20,725 nt of DNA from Candidatus Zophobacter franzmannii (lineage in GTDB: Bacteria > Cloacimonadota > Cloacimonadia > Cloacimonadales > JAFGVF01): positions 1 through 20,725 of the forward strand of contig JAVCCX010000230.1 of the NCBI GenBank assembly GCA_030765245.1, read 5' to 3'. This document shows positions 16,718 to 20,725 of this stretch, piece by piece (within the stretch, counting starts at the first letter, position 1; each line of letters starts with the position of its first letter). A program made the translations under genes and the position numbers. The notes beneath the pieces were generated by a model. That model was given only the letters and a program-made list of their open reading frames with translations, was not told where the DNA came from and did no database searches.

Positions 16718-16746
16718 TTGACAAGAAATCAACAATTTTGATTATT
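16718..16746 (+). promoter_or_regulatory. Probable promoter of the M6 protease gene
   Basis: A consensus TTGACA (16718-16723) is followed after 17 bases by ATTATT (16741-16746), a weak -10 in very AT-rich DNA. AAGGAG (16761-16766) and ATG 16773 follow. Confidence 0.5.
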
Positions 16747-16772
16747 ATATTTATAAGAATAAGGAGATTAAC

Positions 16773-19439
16773 ATGAGGAACAAGAAATTTATAATGCTAT
16801 TACTGATGATTACTACTACTCTAATCATCATGGCAGTTCCTGCTTCACCCGACCTGACCGTTTGGACGCAGAGCAATGGAACCAAGTTAAATATACAAAT
16901 TAAGGGCGATGAGAGTATCAACTGGGTTGAAACTACTGATGGGTACAAACTCCTTGATGATGGAACTGGGAATAAGGTCTATGCCATTCTTAATTCTACG
17001 AGAGATATGGTACCATCAACTGTTATTGCAAGCAATCCTGAAGCTAGAAATACTCGTGAAAATTCATTTATCAGAGATTTGAACAAAGAGATTTTCTTCA
17101 GTTCAAGACAGATTGAAAATATGAAAGATAATATACCTCAAAGAACTATGACACGAGATGGTTTCCCCACAGTTGGAACCAATAATTTTATTATGATACT
17201 AGCTAATTTTAGTGATACTAGCACATCCTTTGGACAGGCAGATTTCGATGCCTATATGAATGAAGAAGGATACAACGGAGTTGGTAGTTTCAGAGACTAT
17301 TATCATGAAGTATCTTATGAGCAACTTACAGTGAATACACTTGTTACCGAATGGGTAACTGTTCCTTGGGGACATGATGACTACCAAGGTCAATGGGGAC
17401 AATTTACTCGTCACGCCGTTGATGCTGCAGAGGCCGCAGGTGTAGATTTTAGTCAATTTGATAATGATGGTGACGGCTATGTTGATGGTGTTGCAATAAT
17501 CCATCAAGGTGCCGGACAGGAAGCTTCCGGAGATGTAACTGATATCTGGTCTCATAGTTCAGGACTACAATGGAGCGGTTTAGATGTTACTTACGATGGT
17601 GTGACAATTAACGCATATACATCACAACCTGAGCAGTATAATGGGAATGTTAGTACTATTGGTGTTATGTGCCACGAATTTGGTCATAACCTTGGAGCTC
17701 CTGATTTCTATGACACTGACTACGAAACAGGTGGAAGTCATGTTGGAACAGGTCGATGGGATCTTATGGCAGGTGGTTCATGGAATGGTTCTCCCGCTGG
17801 CTCGAAACCAGCTCATCATAACCCATTAATGAAGCAATTCTACGGTTGGACAGAGTTTACAAGTTTAGACCAATATGATACTGCAACTTGGATAACTGTT
17901 GCAAACTCAAACGAAGCACCTAATTTCTATATTTACGAAACTGAAACAAATAATGAGTTTTTTATCATTGAAAATAGACAACAAATTGGCTTCAATGAGC
18001 CTGTACCCGGGCATGGTCTGCTCTTCTTCCATTTTGATGAAGACTACTTAATGAATCATGCTGGTAATAATGATATTAATGCTACTGATCATCAGGGTTT
18101 CTACCCAAGAGCATACAACAATGCAATCAATACCGCCTATTGTCCTCTACCGGGGAGTTATAACCTAAACGCTTTCCATGATTGGAGTAATCCAAACAGT
18201 ATCAACTGGGCTGGTATTCCAACCAACAAACCTATTACATCGATTACAGAAGTTGTTGATGGCGATGTTTCGTTCTATTATCTTGATGAAAATGTACCTT
18301 ATACAACTTGTGAAATAACTGAACCTGTAGAAAACTCGCTTATTCTTCCTGGTGAAGATATTACAATTGTAGCAAATCCATGGCATAGCCTTGATTCTCT
18401 TGATAGAGTAGAATTTTCAGTTGGTGGTCAGTTAGTAGGAACAGTTACATCTGAACCCTGGGAATATACTATTTCCTCTGAAAATTATTCCGGCCAAATT
18501 CTCCTTGGAGTGATTGCTTATGGAACAGATGGTAGCTGGGATGGATCTGATAGATATGTTGAAATAGTAAATTCAATAACAATAGTTGCAGAAGATTTTG
18601 AAGGAATGAACAGCGGAGATGCTGCAATTCCTCGTTGGACATTCCTCGATGAAGATGGATTGAATAATGTTAGTGTACCTGATGTTTTCGTCCCATTTGA
18701 AGGGAATCCTGCAGGTTTCTTTATTTTCGACAATAGAAACTTGGGTGAAGATGGTCCAGATGCTCTTTCAGGATATCACTCCCTAGCTGTTCTTAAGACA
18801 GATTTTGAGGCAAATGATGACTGGCTTATCTCACCACTAATTCACATTGATGGTGGAAGCTATGCTCAATTCTATCATACATCTTTGAATGGAAATACCG
18901 AACCAATGCAGTTTAGAGTATTAATCTCCGGTGGAAGTACTGATCCTGCTGACTTCTTTGATCCAACAGGCGAAACCATCGTAGAATCGGATGATGAGTG
19001 GACAATGCACAGAACAATGCTCTCTTCATTCACAGGTACTGACATAAGAATTGCTATCAACTGCATCTCCGAGAATACTGGTGAATTGTTGATGATTGAT
19101 AACTTCATTGTTTTATCGGCTAATGGAGCTGTTTCAAATGATGAAGAGGTACTGGTTCCAACTAATACCTTGCTCAATGCAAACTATCCAAACCCATTCA
19201 ATCCAGAGACTACAATTAGTTACTCACTTTCAAAAACCGGAAATGTCGAATTAGCAATATATAACATTTTAGGTCAAAGAGTTACTACCTTAGTAAATGA
19301 TATTCAGACTTCTGGAAATCACTCAATAATCTGGAAGGGTGAAGATAGCAATGGTGCATCAGTACCTTCTGGTGTGTACTTCTATAAACTATCTGAAGGT
19401 TCATACACCAAGACAAGAAAGATGATACTTCTGAAGTAA
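16773..19439 (+). CDS. Secreted M6-family metalloprotease with T9SS tail
   Basis: An 888-residue zinc protease related to immune inhibitor A. Signal peptide about 1-22 is followed by a propeptide (TVWTQSNGTKLNIQIKGDE) to about residue 125. The catalytic domain shows an EF-hand-like calcium loop DNDGDGYVD (230-238) and the zinc motif His301-Glu302-x-x-His305 in CHEFGHNLGAPDFYD, with Asp309 next, then GTGRWDLMAGGSWNG. Residues about 512-600 are an Ig-like domain. Residues about 606-780 look like a cleaved-adhesin/choice-of-anchor-J (MAM-like) domain (EDFEGMNSG ... DDWLISPLI). Residues 802-888 are a T9SS sorting domain (ANYPNPFNPETTISY, IYNILGQRV, SGVYFYKL, ending MILLK). All catalytic residues are intact. 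It is monocistronic and probably acts in degrading environmental protein. Confidence 0.93.
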   Translation: MRNKKFIMLLLMITTTLIIMAVPASPDLTVWTQSNGTKLNIQIKGDESINWVETTDGYKLLDDGTGNKVYAILNSTRDMVPSTVIASNPEARNTRENSFIRDLNKEIFFSSRQIENMKDNIPQRTMTRDGFPTVGTNNFIMILANFSDTSTSFGQADFDAYMNEEGYNGVGSFRDYYHEVSYEQLTVNTLVTEWVTVPWGHDDYQGQWGQFTRHAVDAAEAAGVDFSQFDNDGDGYVDGVAIIHQGAGQEASGDVTDIWSHSSGLQWSGLDVTYDGVTINAYTSQPEQYNGNVSTIGVMCHEFGHNLGAPDFYDTDYETGGSHVGTGRWDLMAGGSWNGSPAGSKPAHHNPLMKQFYGWTEFTSLDQYDTATWITVANSNEAPNFYIYETETNNEFFIIENRQQIGFNEPVPGHGLLFFHFDEDYLMNHAGNNDINATDHQGFYPRAYNNAINTAYCPLPGSYNLNAFHDWSNPNSINWAGIPTNKPITSITEVVDGDVSFYYLDENVPYTTCEITEPVENSLILPGEDITIVANPWHSLDSLDRVEFSVGGQLVGTVTSEPWEYTISSENYSGQILLGVIAYGTDGSWDGSDRYVEIVNSITIVAEDFEGMNSGDAAIPRWTFLDEDGLNNVSVPDVFVPFEGNPAGFFIFDNRNLGEDGPDALSGYHSLAVLKTDFEANDDWLISPLIHIDGGSYAQFYHTSLNGNTEPMQFRVLISGGSTDPADFFDPTGETIVESDDEWTMHRTMLSSFTGTDIRIAINCISENTGELLMIDNFIVLSANGAVSNDEEVLVPTNTLLNANYPNPFNPETTISYSLSKTGNVELAIYNILGQRVTTLVNDIQTSGNHSIIWKGEDSNGASVPSGVYFYKLSEGSYTKTRKMILLK

Positions 19440-19460
19440 TATATTATACTAATTATTAAT

Positions 19461-19487
19461 AAGCCCGAAGTAATTCGGGCTTTTTTT
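19461..19487 (+). terminator. Rho-independent terminator
   Basis: A perfect 9-bp stem (AAGCCCGAA at 19461-19469, TTCGGGCTT at 19474-19482) has a GTAA loop and a T run to 19487. It lies 21 bases after the M6 protease gene. Confidence 0.92.
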
Positions 19488-19492
19488 GTACT

Positions 19493-19757
19493 GCGATTCT
19501 CTAGAATTGCTGTGTAAGCAGTGCTTACATCTCTTCTCTTTTTGTTACGACAAACAATTGGACAACTCTTCAAGTTGCGTGCAAGGGCACATGCTCTACA
19601 TGGACGTACAGCGACTGACCCCAGTTGCTGGCAATTCAACGAATTGCTTCTTTTCAATAAACATATAACCCGGTGTTGTGGACAGCTCTCCGAGCTATGA
19701 GCGAGGACGCTCGCACTACGAATATCGGTTTCTTCTTTACTGCGATTCACCAGAAGC
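19493..19757. repeat. Mosaic array of short hairpin repeats
   Basis: At least eight short stems with 3-5-base loops follow one another, at 19493-19510, 19513-19529, 19563-19577, 19579-19590, 19609-19630, 19631-19647, 19684-19696 and 19699-19712. Two families recur. A GCRATTC/GAATYGC hairpin appears at 19493 and 19631, with a decayed copy at 19742. A 40-base unit running from GGACA to CTAC appears at 19560-19599 and 19680-19719, with 27 of 40 bases equal. In that unit an A-T pair in one copy becomes G-C in the other, so pairing is preserved. This looks like a REP- or BIME-like intergenic repeat. It contains no believable gene. Confidence 0.7.
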
Positions 19758-19872
19758 CTTTGGAGGTTAAAGATAATCTCAAATTAGAGCAATAAATTTC
19801 AGTTTTCTGATTCAATAATCTCATTTCTCCCCCAGTTTGCCACTATGCATGAAAATACAAGATTAGTCTAAA

Positions 19873-19899
19873 AAGTTATCCACAAATTGTGGATAACTT
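19873..19899. repeat. Palindrome built from two DnaA-box-like sequences
   Basis: AAGTTATCCACAA (19873-19885) and TTGTGGATAACTT (19887-19899) are perfect 13-base inverted arms around a single A. Each arm contains an exact consensus DnaA box (TTATCCACA at 19876-19884, its complement at 19888-19896). Because they are arms of one palindrome, the two boxes are not independent evidence of DnaA binding. Confidence 0.75.
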
Positions 19900-19908
19900 A
19901 ATGGTTTC

Positions 19909-19963
19909 ATTGGGATGCCATTGGGATGGTATTGGGTTGATATTGGAATCCTATTGTATCATG
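19909..19963. repeat. Tandem 11-bp repeats
   Basis: Five units starting ATTG follow each other in exact 11-base register: ATTGGGATGCC, ATTGGGATGGT, ATTGGGTTGAT, ATTGGAATCCT and ATTGTATCATG. The first two differ at two bases and later ones decay. Eleven bases is about one helical turn, so the repeats lie on one face of the DNA, as in iterons or an arrayed protein-binding site. Confidence 0.65.
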
Positions 19964-19993
19964 TGTCGTTGCAAACTGGGGGAGAACTGAGAT

Positions 19994-20231
19994 AATGGAG
20001 CGATAATTAAGACAAATATGATGATAAGGTCTTCATAAAACCCTCGCCTTAATTCCCGACGACAGAAAAGAGGAGTTTGCTTGATTTAAACAAAAAACAT
20101 CATTCTTTCACGAAAAGCTCGTAAGTCGAAGACGAGTATCTATTCAGATGATTTCCATGTTTTCTTGGCTTTACCCCTACTCTCTTTGTTCACTGTGGTG
20201 GAAGAGGATAAAAATCATCTATTTTGTTGCT
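19994..20231. other. Non-coding stretch with a long inverted repeat
   Basis: I see no gene here. AGATGATTT (20146-20154) and AAATCATCT (20212-20220) are perfect 9-base inverted arms. They enclose inner CTCTT/AAGAG arms, so the segment could fold into a stem of about 75 bases. A smaller CTCGT/ACGAG stem lies at 20118-20136. No T run follows, so it is not a terminator. Confidence 0.4.
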
Positions 20232-20259
20232 TTGAATAAAATAAAGATTTTGCTATAAT
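20232..20259 (+). promoter_or_regulatory. Possible distal promoter of the last gene
   Basis: TTGAAT (20232-20237) and a consensus TATAAT (20254-20259) are 16 bases apart. It would give a leader of about 150 bases before ATG 20415. The surrounding DNA is very AT-rich. Confidence 0.35.
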
Positions 20260-20303
20260 ATATATGCTAGATAATCAATAAAAACCATAAAGTTAAAAAC
20301 CAC

Positions 20304-20339
20304 TTGACAATAATATTTATGTAAGGGTTAATCGTTACA
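20304..20339 (+). promoter_or_regulatory. Promoter with overlapping dyad operator
   Basis: A consensus TTGACA (20304-20309) is followed after 17 bases by GTTAAT (20327-20332), a weak -10. A 20-base imperfect palindrome (20320-20339: TGTAA, centre TTAA, TTACA) covers that -10. This is a usual geometry for a repressor site. Which of the two upstream promoters is used cannot be told from sequence. Confidence 0.4.
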
Positions 20340-20414
20340 TGTTAGATATAATTTCGAGAGAAATTAATAGTAACAAGCCAATACTGAATTGATAATTGTT
20401 ATGAGAGGGACTTT

Positions 20415-20725
20415 ATGAAACATATCTGTGTCATTTTATTCATCATCGCTGTGTGCAGTATCTCTGCTTTGGAATTTGACATTCCCCGGTTTCCTGCAAG
20501 TATTGATGTGTCAGATATTGAGTTAGACGGAAGTTACGATGTTACTATTGGGCATTCCTCAAGTTTTGAGTATCCCAAAATTAGTATTCTGACAAATTTT
20601 GAAGATAGTGAATTTACATACATAGACACATCAAATGTTTTTCGATCATATGTCGAAACAATACAGTTTGCGAATATGGATGAGGATGATTTCCCTGATT
20701 TAGTAGTACTTAGTGGAGAAATTCA
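20415..20725 (+). CDS. Exported FG-GAP/VCBS-like protein, 3' end outside window
   Basis: An open frame of 103 codons runs to the right edge. ATG 20415 follows AGAGGGA and begins a signal peptide (MKHICVILFIIAVCSISALE, cleavage near ISA). The mature part contains FANMDEDDFPDLVVLSG near residues 87-103. This is the D-x-[DN]-x-D-x-x-x-D calcium loop and strand pattern of FG-GAP/VCBS beta-propeller repeats found in surface proteins. Only one repeat is visible. The family call is therefore tentative, and a T9SS tail, if any, lies outside the window. It is preceded by a long regulatory intergenic region. Confidence 0.7.
   Translation, partial: MKHICVILFIIAVCSISALEFDIPRFPASIDVSDIELDGSYDVTIGHSSSFEYPKISILTNFEDSEFTYIDTSNVFRSYVETIQFANMDEDDFPDLVVLSGEI

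Larger units (their letters stand above)
19818..19993. mobile_element. MITE-like 176-bp element with 23-bp inverted ends
   Basis: The segment 19818-19840 and the reverse complement of 19971-19993 agree at 22 of 23 bases; the shared core is TCTCCCCCAGTTTGC. Between them lie 130 bases holding a 27-bp palindrome (19873-19899) and 11-bp tandem repeats (19909-19963). There is no transposase, and no clear target-site duplication flanks the ends. A non-autonomous transposable element is one reading. A large structured regulatory or replication-related site is another. Confidence 0.5.

Noticed and set aside
19382..19750. 122-codon minus-strand and 60-codon plus-strand frames over the hairpin array
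   Set aside because: They cross the terminator and a repeat array; the predicted proteins are Cys/Arg/Ser-rich repeat translations without protein features.
19873..19899. Chromosomal origin (oriC) on the basis of DnaA boxes
   Set aside because: Only two boxes are present, as arms of one palindrome. There is no box cluster, no dnaA/dnaN neighbour and no clear unwinding element, so oriC is not claimed.
19909..19963. CRISPR array
   Set aside because: The 11-bp units are contiguous with no spacers and decay in sequence, and there are no cas genes in the window.

Overview
The window is AT-rich chromosomal DNA from a Gram-negative bacterium that exports many proteins. Three of its proteins (5479..6945, 15704..16525, 16773..19439) end in a type IX secretion (T9SS) type-A sorting domain, recognisable from a YPNPFNP box, an IYNxxGQ strand and a final SGVYxxKL..K(I/L)xLIK segment. 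With the C25 (gingipain-type) and M6 proteases, the lineage is most likely in the Fibrobacteres-Chlorobi-Bacteroidetes superphylum. The style of the proteins suggests Cloacimonadota (WWE1) in particular, but that assignment is inference. TGA, TAA and TAG all serve as stops, so the code is standard.

Layout. Bases 1-837 (minus strand) hold an ECF-type sigma factor and, 20 bases downstream, an unrecognised gene running off the left edge. Bases 907-1389 (plus) hold a small secreted-protein gene broken by an in-frame TGA and a doubtful 56-residue ORF. Bases 1390-1780 are non-coding and rich in hairpins, ending in a strong terminator. The 1852..5193 gene is a monocistronic gingipain-like protease, and 5479..6945 encodes a surface protein with three carboxypeptidase-regulatory-like repeats. 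Bases 7077-13407 form one clear operon with promoter and terminator: a helix-hairpin-helix/beta-barrel outer-membrane protein, a second outer-membrane barrel, a periplasmic 5'-nucleotidase and a ferritin-like diiron protein. Enolase (13919..15205) is monocistronic with its own promoter and terminator. A two-gene unit follows (15350..16525): a small exported protein whose predicted mature N-terminus is histidine, and a DOMON protein with both expected haem ligands and a T9SS tail. Next is a large secreted M6 metalloprotease (16773..19439). Bases 19461-20400 are intergenic and very rich in repeats. The window ends inside an exported FG-GAP-like protein gene.

How it fits together. Most genes serve the envelope or exterior: two proteases of different catalytic type, repeat-bearing surface proteins, an exported haem protein and outer-membrane barrels. 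The 7125-13329 operon could link an outer-membrane barrel to periplasmic nucleotide breakdown, but that is a hypothesis. The most novel material is (i) the pairing of a DOMON haem protein with a possible N-terminal-histidine metal protein, (ii) a 176-bp element with 23-bp terminal inverted repeats enclosing a palindrome made of two DnaA-box-like sequences and 11-bp tandem repeats, and (iii) a mosaic array of short hairpins at 19493-19757 whose repeat copies vary in part by compensatory changes.
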